Source of the DNA: Acidimicrobiaceae bacterium
GTDB taxonomy: Bacteria; Actinomycetota; Acidimicrobiia; Acidimicrobiales; RAAP-2
DNA length: 64,000 bases
Assembly (NCBI GenBank): GCA_003152015.1
Contig: PLZF01000013.1
Location: 1 to 64,000 of the forward strand
Direction of reading: 5' to 3'
Part shown: positions 54,057-61,153 of the stretch, in pieces
Position numbering within the stretch: position 1 is the first letter of the stretch
Layout of the letters: each line of letters starts with the position of its first letter
Position numbers and translations under genes: made by a program
The notes under the pieces: model-generated
Seen by the model: only the letters and a program-made list of their open reading frames with translations
What the model was told of the DNA's origin: nothing
Database searches by the model: none

Positions 54057-55258
54057 CGACAACCACCTCTCGTGAGCCGCTGGTCTATAGCCCTTATGCC
54101 TACGAGATCCATGAGGACCCCTATCCGATCTACGCCCGGCTGCGCGCGGAGGCGCCGGTGTACCGGAACGACGAGTTCGACTTTTGGGCGCTGTCCCGGC
54201 ACGAAGACGTGCTGGCCGCGTTCCGCAACGTAGACGCCTTCTCCAATTCCTTTGGCGTCTCTCTCGATCCCAGTGCTTTCGGACCGGACGCCCACAAAGT
54301 GATGTCGTTCCTGGCACTTGACCCGCCCCGACATACCCGGATGCGTTCTCTGGTGGGCAAAGGCTTCACCCCCTCCAAGGTGGCGCAGATGGAAGACCGG
54401 ATCCGCGAAATTGCCATCGAGCACCTCGAGCCTGCCCTCGATATGGGTGAATTCGATTTCATCGCCGACTTCGCCGGCAAACTCCCGATGGATGTGATCT
54501 CCGAATTGGTCGGTGTGCCTCCGGTCGACCGGGCCGAAGTCCGTCGGTTGGCTGATCTGGTCGTCCACCGCGAGGACGGACTGTTCGACGTACCCCGGGC
54601 GGGCATGGATGCGGCGCTCACTCTGGTCGGCTACTACCAGGACATGGTGAACGAGCGCCGTTCCGTCCGTCGGGACGACCTGGCCTCGGCATTGCTCGAC
54701 GCGGAAATTGACGGAGACAAACTCACCGATGAGGAGATCATCGCTTTCCTCTTTCTCATGGTGGTGGCCGGCAACGAGACGACCACCAAACTCTTGGGCA
54801 ACGCCTGGTACTGGGGATGGCACAACCCTGACCAAGGCACCAAACCATTCGATGACCCCGCTCGCGTGGTCGACTGGATCGAGGAGACCCTGCGGTTCGA
54901 TACCTCCAGCCAGATGCTTCTGCGTGTCACCCGGATGCCTCTTGAGCTACACGACACCGCCATCCCCGAAGGAGCCAAGGTGCTGTTGTTGATTGGATCC
55001 GGCAACCGCGACGAGTCGGTCTTTCCCGATCCGGAGCGCTATGACCTCGATCGGGACACCACCAAACTGATCAGCTTCGGAAATGGGCGTCACTTTTGCA
55101 TGGGCGCACCCTTGGCTCGCCTGGAGGCGCGCATTGGGCTCGGTGAACTGGTAAAGAGAGTGGCGAGCTACGAGGTGGATCCGAGTGGAATGGCGCGAGT
55201 CCACTCCATCAATGTGCGAGGCTTCGCCACCCTCCCGACCAAGGTCACGATCCGCTGA
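54053..55258 (+). CDS. Cytochrome P450 (CYP123/class I type)
   Basis: A 401-residue soluble P450. I-helix FLMVVAGNETTTKLLGNAWY (acid/Thr pair NETT), K-helix ExxR in IEETLRFDTSSQMLLRVTR, and heme ligand loop ISFGNGRHFCMGAPLARLEA with the Cys axial ligand. It needs a ferredoxin, which is encoded four genes downstream. Its position directly after the TetR gene and before an SDR and CYP51 matches CYP123 (Rv0766c) of M. tuberculosis. Overlaps the TetR stop (ATGA). Confidence 0.93.
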   Translation: MTTTTSREPLVYSPYAYEIHEDPYPIYARLRAEAPVYRNDEFDFWALSRHEDVLAAFRNVDAFSNSFGVSLDPSAFGPDAHKVMSFLALDPPRHTRMRSLVGKGFTPSKVAQMEDRIREIAIEHLEPALDMGEFDFIADFAGKLPMDVISELVGVPPVDRAEVRRLADLVVHREDGLFDVPRAGMDAALTLVGYYQDMVNERRSVRRDDLASALLDAEIDGDKLTDEEIIAFLFLMVVAGNETTTKLLGNAWYWGWHNPDQGTKPFDDPARVVDWIEETLRFDTSSQMLLRVTRMPLELHDTAIPEGAKVLLLIGSGNRDESVFPDPERYDLDRDTTKLISFGNGRHFCMGAPLARLEARIGLGELVKRVASYEVDPSGMARVHSINVRGFATLPTKVTIR

Positions 55259-56043
55259 TGTCTCGCTTTGAACCCCATCCCGAACTCCGACCCGCAGTGG
55301 TGACCGGGGCATCATCGGGCATCGGACAAGCAACCGCTGTCGCCCTCGCTGCTCTCGGTCACCCAGTGGTCCTCGGTGCCCGCCGGGTAGCACAGTGCGA
55401 GGACACTGCGGCTGAGATCCGCTCCAATGGAGGTGACGCGTTCGCCATCCATCTGGACCTGGCCGACGGAGACTCCATCAAGCGTTTTGCCGCGGCTGCC
55501 ACCGATACCCTCGGGAATGTGGAGATCCTGGTCTCCAACGCGGCACAGAACCGGGCCGGCAGCGTGCTCGACACCGATGCCGAATCGTTCGAAGACGTTC
55601 TCAGTGTCAATCTGGCCGGCACACACCGGTTGGTCCTGGCCATGGCTCCGGCAATGACCGAGCGCACCCGGGGTGACATCGTCTTCGTCACCTCTGATGT
55701 GGCTGTCTCGCCGCGACCGTCGATGGCCGCCTACGTCACCTCCAAATGGGGTCTCGAAGGCTACGTTCGCTCACTGCAGATGGAGTTCGAAGGGACGGGC
55801 GTCCGGGCCACCATCGTGCGTCCAGGCCCCACCTTGACCGGCATGGGGATGGACTGGGACCCCGAGGTGACTGCCGAGGTGATCGAAGAGTGGGCGGCGT
55901 GGGGGTTCGCTCGTCACTCCAACTTCATGCGGCCCAAGGGTGTGGCCCTGGCCATCGTGGCCGCGGTGACCTTGCCACGCGGCACCCATGCCACCACCAT
56001 CGAACTGCAACCGGAAGCACCGATTCGGGAGGTAGGACAATGA
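55258..56043 (+). CDS. Short-chain dehydrogenase/reductase in the CYP51 operon
   Basis: A 261-residue SDR: VTGASSGIGQATAVALAALG, AIHLDLADGDSIKRFAAAAT, SNAAQNRAGSVLDTD, SDVAVSPRPSMAAYVTSKWG with the YxxxK pair, and RPGPTLTGMG. It is expected to oxidise or reduce a hydroxyl or keto group made by the neighbouring P450s. It resembles Rv0765c in type and order. The ATG at 55258 overlaps the P450 stop by one base (TGATG). Confidence 0.92.
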   Translation: MSRFEPHPELRPAVVTGASSGIGQATAVALAALGHPVVLGARRVAQCEDTAAEIRSNGGDAFAIHLDLADGDSIKRFAAAATDTLGNVEILVSNAAQNRAGSVLDTDAESFEDVLSVNLAGTHRLVLAMAPAMTERTRGDIVFVTSDVAVSPRPSMAAYVTSKWGLEGYVRSLQMEFEGTGVRATIVRPGPTLTGMGMDWDPEVTAEVIEEWAAWGFARHSNFMRPKGVALAIVAAVTLPRGTHATTIELQPEAPIREVGQ

Positions 56044-57479
56044 CCATCGCCACGGATCGGCGCGAGCCGCCGCGAGTCTCGGGTGGCGAAGGGGACACCG
56101 GGCACCTCGAGGAGCTCCGCCGCGACCCGATCGCCCTGATGAACCGGGTCCGGTCCGAGTGCGGCGACATTGGCATCTTCGAGCTGGCTGACCGGGACGT
56201 TGTGCTGATGACCGGTGCCAGTGCCAACGAATTCTTCTTCCGGGCCCCCGAGGAACAACTCGACCAGGCCGAGGCATACCCGTTCATGACCCCGATCTTC
56301 GGCGAAGGCGTGGTCTTCGACGCCTCCCCGGAGCGTCGTCGCGAGATGCTCCACAATCAGGCGCTGCGCGACAAATTCATGCGGGGTCACGCCGCCACCA
56401 TCTCCGACGAAGTGGAACAGATGGTGGCCGGGTGGGACGACGAGGGGGAGATCGACCTCCTCGACTGGCTCGCCGAACTGACCATCTACACCTCGTCAGC
56501 TTGTCTGGTCGGCAAGCGGTTCCGGCGCGAGCTCGACAAGCGCTTTGCCCAGCTGTACCACGACCTCGAACAGGGAACCGACGCCATCGCCTACGTCGAC
56601 CCCTACGCCCCGATCGAGAGCTTCCGACGGCGCGACGCGGCCAGAGTGGGCTTGGTCGAACTGGTGCAGGGAATCATGGAACGCCGGGCGGCCAGCACTG
56701 GCTCTGATGGGCCCGGGACAGCTGATGGGTCAGGGACAGCTACCGCCGAGGACGATCGCGACCTCCTCGACGTGCTCATGTCCATCACCAACGAAGACGG
56801 CACGCCCCGGTTCCTCGCCAACGAAGTGACCGGCATGTTCATCTCCATGATGTTCGCCGGGCACCACACCACCTCGGGGACGGCCGCCTGGACGTTGATC
56901 GAACTACTCCGCCATCCCGACATCATGGCCTCGGTCATCGACGAACTCGGCGAGCTTTACGCCGAGGGTGCCGAGGTCAGCTACCAGGCGCTGCGGGAGA
57001 TGCCCCACATGGAGTCGGCCATCAAAGAAGCGCTGCGTTTGCACCCGCCGCTCATTCTGTTGTTGCGGGTGGCCAAAGAGGACCTCGAGTGCGACGGATA
57101 CGCCATCAAAGCCGGCCAGATGGTGGGAGCCAGCCCCTCGGTCTCCAACCGGATCCCCGAGGACTTCCCCGATGCCGACTCCTTCGTGCCTGATCGGTAT
57201 CTCGACCCTCGGGTCGAGGACCGAGCCAATCCCTGGACGTGGATTCCCTTTGGCGCCGGCCGCCACCGATGCGTCGGTGCGGCCTTCGCCATGATGCAGC
57301 TGAAAGCCATCTTCTCGGTGCTGTTGTTGGACTGGGAGTTCGAATTGGCGCAGGCACCTGATACCTACCGAAACGACCACTCGAAGATGGTGGTGCAGAT
57401 GCAGCAGCCGTGCGTCGTGCGCTACCGCCGCAAATCTGCTCGGCCGACCACCGGCTCCTCCCCAGGCGCCGCATTGTGA
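56040..57479 (+). CDS. cyp51: Cytochrome P450 of the CYP51 (sterol 14-alpha-demethylase) family
   Basis: A 479-residue P450 with the CYP51-specific signatures: the B-C region AYPFMTPIFGEGVVFDASPE followed by RRREMLHNQALRDKFMRGHA, the I-helix FISMMFAGHHTTSGTAAWTL, the ExxR in IKEALRLHPPLILLLRVAKE, SNRIPEDFPDADSFVPDRY and the heme loop WIPFGAGRHRCVGAAFAMMQ. These match the mycobacterial CYP51 almost block for block (memory comparison). Eukaryotic CYP51 removes the 14-alpha-methyl of sterols; no sterol-cyclase genes lie here, so the bacterial substrate is unknown. ATG 56040 overlaps the SDR stop (ATGA). A Gly/Ser/Thr-rich insert occurs near residue 225 (TADGSGTATAEDD). Confidence 0.95.
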   Translation: MTIATDRREPPRVSGGEGDTGHLEELRRDPIALMNRVRSECGDIGIFELADRDVVLMTGASANEFFFRAPEEQLDQAEAYPFMTPIFGEGVVFDASPERRREMLHNQALRDKFMRGHAATISDEVEQMVAGWDDEGEIDLLDWLAELTIYTSSACLVGKRFRRELDKRFAQLYHDLEQGTDAIAYVDPYAPIESFRRRDAARVGLVELVQGIMERRAASTGSDGPGTADGSGTATAEDDRDLLDVLMSITNEDGTPRFLANEVTGMFISMMFAGHHTTSGTAAWTLIELLRHPDIMASVIDELGELYAEGAEVSYQALREMPHMESAIKEALRLHPPLILLLRVAKEDLECDGYAIKAGQMVGASPSVSNRIPEDFPDADSFVPDRYLDPRVEDRANPWTWIPFGAGRHRCVGAAFAMMQLKAIFSVLLLDWEFELAQAPDTYRNDHSKMVVQMQQPCVVRYRRKSARPTTGSSPGAAL

Positions 57480-57673
57480 GAGTGGCTGTCGACCTCGAAC
57501 TCTGTCAGGGCCACGGGGTCTGTGAATCCGAGGCGCCCGGCGTCTTCGAACTGGCCAAAAACCATAAGGTCACCATTCTCGAAGGTTCCCCCGGAGAGAA
57601 CCGCCGGGCTGAAGTGGAAGCGGCCGTCCGCTTCTGTCCCACTACCGCTCTAAGAATTGTCGAGGAGGACTGA
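57476..57673 (+). CDS. 3Fe-4S ferredoxin for the P450s
   Basis: A 65-residue ferredoxin with Cys10, Cys16 and Cys54 (CQGHGVC and FCPTTAL), where the fourth position that would make a 4Fe-4S site is His13. This is the 3Fe-4S type that feeds electrons to CYP51 and related P450s, as in Rv0763c. Start GTG 57476 overlaps the CYP51 stop (GTGA), giving tight co-translation with its partner. A ferredoxin reductase is not encoded nearby. Confidence 0.93.
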   Translation: MRVAVDLELCQGHGVCESEAPGVFELAKNHKVTILEGSPGENRRAEVEAAVRFCPTTALRIVEED

Positions 57674-57677
57674 ATCC

Positions 57678-58238
57678 ATGCCGTCGTACCCACGTGCCGA
57701 ACTCGAAGAGATGGTGCAGCGTTGGATGGATACCAATCGCCGCTGCGAAGAATCACTCGACTGGCTGCCGTTGGCCGATCTCTATACCCAAGACGCCACC
57801 TACGGGTGGAACGTTGGACCGAACGACGAGTTCATGGCCGTCGGCCGAGACGAGATCCGCGAATACGCAGTGGGCTTGGAGATGGAGGGGCTCGGCGGAT
57901 GGACCTATCCCTATCAGCGGGTCCTCATCGACGACGTGCAGGGCGAGGTGCTCGGTCTCTGGAAGCAGATCGCCGACGCCACCCGACCGGATGGGAGCCA
58001 CTACGAAATCGCCGGTTTGGGTGGCAGCTGGTTCCAGTACGCCGGGAACTTTCAGTGGGGCTGGCAACGCGACTTCTTCGATGTCGGCAACGCCACTGCC
58101 TCGTTCGTCGAGATGATCACCGCCGGCGTACTCACCCCCGGGATGCAGAAGCGGATCGAGAAGGCGGCCTCGGGCGAGCGAGCGCCCGGTCATTACCGGG
58201 TGGGCGAGGCGCCGGTCGGCCTGTGGGACGGCGTCTGA
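57678..58238 (+). CDS. NTF2-like protein of the CYP51 cluster
   Basis: A 186-residue NTF2/SnoaL-like protein: RAELEEMVQRWMDTNRRCEE, WLPLADLYTQDATYGWNVGP, EFMAVGRDEIREYAVGLEME, and a beta-rich second half rich in Trp and Tyr (GLGGSWFQYAGNFQWGWQRD). A GGAGGA ribosome site precedes ATG 57678. It resembles Rv0762c by size and position. Its last 46 bases overlap the end of the convergent DksA-like gene. Function unknown; the fold suits binding of a steroid-like or hydrophobic molecule. Confidence 0.82.
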   Translation: MPSYPRAELEEMVQRWMDTNRRCEESLDWLPLADLYTQDATYGWNVGPNDEFMAVGRDEIREYAVGLEMEGLGGWTYPYQRVLIDDVQGEVLGLWKQIADATRPDGSHYEIAGLGGSWFQYAGNFQWGWQRDFFDVGNATASFVEMITAGVLTPGMQKRIEKAASGERAPGHYRVGEAPVGLWDGV

Positions 58239-58750
58239 GTCCGAGTGGCACTCGGCTCAATGAGTTTGTAGGTCCTCGCCCCGTCTCTCGTACCGGGTAG
58301 TTTGCCCCGTCCTTGTCGAACAGCACAGGAAACGCACCTTGTTGCGGTGGGCAGGGCGACAAGGCGCTCTATCCCGATATTCATGCCGCACCGGTCGCAC
58401 CGTCCGTAGGTCTCGCCGGTTACACGTTTCAGCGCCGCCATCAGGTTTTCGATTTCCTGATGGGTGAAAACCAGAAGAGCGCTCACCCGTGCTCGCTCGT
58501 AGCCGACGGTCGAGCCTTCCGCGTCATGCTCGTCGTCCGGCACCAACGCCGTCGACTCCCCGATTGCTTCGAGTTCATCCTCGAGATCAGCCCGCAATGT
58601 CACGACCCGAGACAGCCCAGCCTGGAGCGCTTCGATAGGGAGCGAGTCCGAAGTTGAGGCTGCATCGACCACGTCATGGACGCTACCGCGCCATCTGTGC
58701 TGGTCCACGGGGCTCGATTGCGTGCGTGCAGTCGGTCCTGTAGATGCCAT
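58193..58750 (-). CDS. DksA/TraR-type zinc-finger protein
   Basis: A 185-residue protein with a coiled-coil region (LQAGLSRVVTLRADLEDELE, ALLVFTHQEIENLMAALKRV) and a C4 zinc finger YGRCDRCGMNIGIERL...RCVSCAVRQ. It resembles the DksA family that modulates RNA polymerase through its secondary channel with ppGpp, though the acidic coil tip should be checked. The C-terminal tail (LIEPSATRTQTPSHRPTGAS) extends past the zinc finger and overlaps the convergent gene by 46 bp. Upstream it is followed by the inverted repeat and the structured element at 58.8-59.1 kb. Confidence 0.82.
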   Translation of the reverse strand: MASTGPTARTQSSPVDQHRWRGSVHDVVDAASTSDSLPIEALQAGLSRVVTLRADLEDELEAIGESTALVPDDEHDAEGSTVGYERARVSALLVFTHQEIENLMAALKRVTGETYGRCDRCGMNIGIERLVALPTATRCVSCAVRQGRGKLPGTRDGARTYKLIEPSATRTQTPSHRPTGASPTR

Positions 58751-58790
58751 GAGGGGGCATCAATCCCGACCTCTGGCACCTTTGAAAGTT

Positions 58791-58832
58791 CCATGTTTGA
58801 GCGAATGGAAATTCTCATTCGCTCAAACATGG
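58791..58832. repeat. Perfect 17-bp inverted repeat, 8-base loop
   Basis: CCATGTTTGAGCGAATG at 58791-58807 is followed, after GAAATTCT, by its exact reverse complement at 58816-58832. It lies between the DksA-like gene and the structured element. The arm is not GC-rich and no U tract follows, so it is not a standard terminator. A smaller hairpin GATGCC/GGCATC is at 58743-58761. Confidence 0.9.
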
Positions 58833-58914
58833 AGAGAATCAAATGGCGAGGACCGACCGTCGTGAGTGGCGGCCACGCCGGACTTGGCGGCCGCGGATAC
58901 GTCTCCCGGAACGC

Positions 58915-59133
58915 GCTACAGGGCGCCCGGAGGACGCCCTGTAGCTACAACATTACTGAGTAAGGCACTGGGTCCCCTACGGCGCCGGGTGGGATCTTGG
59001 CCCGGCTAAGTCGCCCAGTGGGTGTCTGGCTGGATTTCGCCAGGCGGTACAGCAGGCCGCCTTAGCGGCCAGTCACCTCCAGGATCCCAAAACGTTGATT
59101 GCTCAGTTGGACCACCTCCTCTCTCTGGTGGTC
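58915..59133. ncRNA. Candidate structured non-coding RNA with a pseudoknot
   Basis: In the 481-bp interval without a gene, many perfect complementary segments nest together (+ coordinates). 58955-58960 pairs with 59102-59107 as an enclosing stem. 58966-58972 (CACTGGG) pairs with 59014-59020, closing over 58984-58989 with 59001-59006 (GCCGGG/CCCGGC). The whole 11-base loop of that hairpin (58990-59000) is complementary to 59079-59089 at 10 of 11 positions, a pseudoknot. Further hairpins are 59026-59030 with 59039-59043 and 59055-59060 with 59065-59070. Flanking hairpins are 58915-58925 with 58935-58945 (11 bp, terminator-like if transcribed leftward) and 59110-59116 with 59127-59133. A TACGAT box (minus, 59136-59141) could be a promoter. 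Strand and family unresolved. Confidence 0.5.
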
Positions 59134-59224
59134 ACATCGTATCCAGCAAATTGTTCCAAGTGGTGCACACCCGGGATTTCTCATGAAGGCCCCTGGGCGC
59201 TCCCGCCAGAGACGGAGTACTCTA

Positions 59225-59238
59225 CGAACATATGTTCG
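59225..59238. promoter_or_regulatory. LexA (SOS) box of the mutasome cassette
   Basis: CGAACATATGTTCG is a perfect palindrome matching the actinobacterial LexA operator (CGAAC-N4-GTTCG). The start codon ATG at 59232 of imuA' lies inside it. A possible -10 (TACTCT, 59218-59223) places the start point at or next to the ATG, so LexA bound here would cover both transcription and translation starts. Confidence 0.93.
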
Positions 59239-60038
59239 TATCTTTGGCTGACCCGCGGGTTGGCAGCGCTTTGACCAGGGAAAAGAGTAGAGAATCCCTG
59301 GTCATATTGGCCGAGCGCACACGACCCACTTCGTCGAGCCAGACCCGTCTGTTGCCAGTGGCCGCACCTCTCGCCGACCTCTTCCCCGACCGGAGCCTGC
59401 GGCGGGGCAGCACCATCGTCGTCACCGGTACGGGCACCGTCGGGAGGGATGGGACTACCGGTGGAGGAACTGTCAGTGGCGAGATCACACTGGCCCTCGC
59501 CCTCCTGGCCCAAGCCTCAAAAGCTGGGTCGTGGTGTGCGGCCATCGGACTCCCCGATGTGGGCGCCGTCGCCTCCCACGGCCTCGGGGTCGATCTCGTC
59601 CGGTTCGCCCTGGTACCTCGGCCGGGCCCGGCGTGGGTCGAAGCCACCGCGGCCATGATCGACGGGACGGACCTTGTGGTGCTCTGCCCGCCGTTCCCCC
59701 CGCGGCCGGCCATGGCCCGGCGGCTGATCGCCCGAGCAAAAGAACGCCGAGCCATCCTCATCGTGGTGCCGGGTCGGGCCGGATGGCCCGAGTGCCCCGA
59801 TATGCGTCTCACCATCGACGCCATCCACTGGGACGGCATCGGAAGCGGCGAGGGATACCTCCGCCGCCGCCGGATGACAGTGACAGCCACCGGTCGTCGT
59901 TCGGCAGCACGACCTGTCCAACAGCACCTGTGGTTGCCGTCACCCACCGGGTCGATCGAGGGTACTGCCAGCACCGGAGGCATCATGGATGCCGAGAGCA
60001 CTGCCGCCATCTCCACAGCATCAGGTCGGCCGCGCTGA
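59232..60038 (+). CDS. imuA': ImuA'-like mutasome protein
   Basis: A 268-residue RecA-like-fold protein of the ImuA' (SulA-like) group. It has a degenerate P-loop region (RSLRRGSTIVVTGTGTVGRD), a core of beta-strands (AGSWCAAIGLPDVGAVASHG, ILIVVPGRAGWPECPD) and a disordered C-tail. With ImuB and DnaE2 it forms the damage-inducible mutasome. The ATG at 59232 falls within the LexA box, consistent with leaderless initiation; the next gene begins after 1 bp. Confidence 0.88.
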   Translation: MFVSLADPRVGSALTREKSRESLVILAERTRPTSSSQTRLLPVAAPLADLFPDRSLRRGSTIVVTGTGTVGRDGTTGGGTVSGEITLALALLAQASKAGSWCAAIGLPDVGAVASHGLGVDLVRFALVPRPGPAWVEATAAMIDGTDLVVLCPPFPPRPAMARRLIARAKERRAILIVVPGRAGWPECPDMRLTIDAIHWDGIGSGEGYLRRRRMTVTATGRRSAARPVQQHLWLPSPTGSIEGTASTGGIMDAESTAAISTASGRPR

Positions 60039-60039
60039 C

Positions 60040-61134
60040 ATGGATCGTCTGCTCGTCGTTCGCTGTCCTGAACTCCTCGAGGAGGATGAGGGAGGAGCCG
60101 TGCTCCGGTCGTTCATCCGGGTGATCGGTGCCGTGGAGACCTACTGCCCGTGGATCACCGCGGTCCGACCTGGTATCTGTTCGCTCCCGGCCCGCGGGCC
60201 GGCGCGCTACTTCGGAGGTGAGGAGGCGCTCGTCGGGTTGATCGCCGACGTAACCAGCGGCATCACCCCGGTCGAGGTGGGTATGGCCGACGGACTGTTC
60301 GCTTCGGTCCTGGCCGCCCGGGGTGGCCTCGTTGTCCCCGCAGGCGGAACCCGCGAGTTCCTCGCCCCTTTCCCCATGGGTGTACTCGGGAACCCCGAGC
60401 TGGCCGAGTTACTGGAGCGGCTGGGAATCCGCACGCTGGGAGACTTCGCCTCCCTCCCGGAGTCCCACGTGCTCGGTCGCTTCGGGGCCGACGGCGTGGT
60501 CTGCCACATGGTGGCCAGTGGGCAAAGCGGTGAGTTGGCCGAACCGGGTGGGCTACGCCTTTCGACTACCGGACGTCGTGTCGATCAACTACGCAATGGG
60601 GTTCCGGCGGCGGCCGGTCAATCCGGGTTCTGGGGAGGGGTGAGTGACACCGATGCCCGCGCCGCCCGGGCCCTGACTGCAGTGCAGCATCTACTCGGTC
60701 CCGACAGCGTGGTCACCGTCCGGCTCCAGGGCGGGCGCAACCCGGGCGAACAAGCCCGGTTCGTCACATGGAATGCCCACGAGACACCCGACACCACTAC
60801 CATCCACGCTCCATGGCCGGGCCGAATCCCACCTCCGGCGCCGGCCTCCATCCATACCGTCCCTCTCCCGGCCGAACTCATCGATGTGGCCGGGGCACCG
60901 GTGACCGTCTCGGGCCGGGGCCTCCTCACCGCTATCCCGAGCCGCCTGTCGGTTGAGCGATGTCCATGGACAACGGTGACGGCCTGGGCCGGGCCGTGGC
61001 CGACGGATGAACGGTGGTGGTCCCGCTCTCGCCGGCGCAGTGCCCGCATGCAGGTGGTGACCGATGCCAATGCCCATGCCCGCCTCCTTCTGGCCGAACG
61101 GGGCCGGTGGTGGGTGGAAGCCACCTACGAATGA
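60040..61134 (+). CDS. imuB: ImuB-like Y-family polymerase relative, apparently shortened
   Basis: A 364-residue ImuB. N-terminal Y-family-like part: PELLEEDEGGAVLRSFIRVI, VRPGICSLPARGPARYFGGE, VEVGMADGLFASVLAARGG, LERLGIRTLGDFASLP (helix-hairpin-helix). The C-terminal part QSGFWGGVSDTDARAARALT, AVQHLLGPDSVVTVRLQGGR and ERCPWTTVTAWAGPWPTDER is also typical. Between the two, the usual 100-130 residues (the little-finger-like region) seem to be missing, since LRLSTTGRRVDQLRNGVPAA leads straight into the C-terminal block. It normally bridges DnaE2 to the clamp; loss may alter that. Confidence 0.88.
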   Translation: MDRLLVVRCPELLEEDEGGAVLRSFIRVIGAVETYCPWITAVRPGICSLPARGPARYFGGEEALVGLIADVTSGITPVEVGMADGLFASVLAARGGLVVPAGGTREFLAPFPMGVLGNPELAELLERLGIRTLGDFASLPESHVLGRFGADGVVCHMVASGQSGELAEPGGLRLSTTGRRVDQLRNGVPAAAGQSGFWGGVSDTDARAARALTAVQHLLGPDSVVTVRLQGGRNPGEQARFVTWNAHETPDTTTIHAPWPGRIPPPAPASIHTVPLPAELIDVAGAPVTVSGRGLLTAIPSRLSVERCPWTTVTAWAGPWPTDERWWSRSRRRSARMQVVTDANAHARLLLAERGRWWVEATYE

Positions 61135-61153
61135 ACAGACGTCGCCGAGAACG

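Noticed and set aside
58676-58963. Small plus-strand open frame over the 17-bp inverted repeat
   Set aside because: It spans the palindrome and the 11-bp hairpin, overlaps the DksA-like gene antisense and has no ribosome site or recognisable motif.
58960-59100. Short minus-strand peptide reading LSNQRFGILEVTGR starting at a CTG
   Set aside because: It would need a CTG start, is only 14 codons and its stop lies in a perfect hairpin; RNA structure explains the sequence better.
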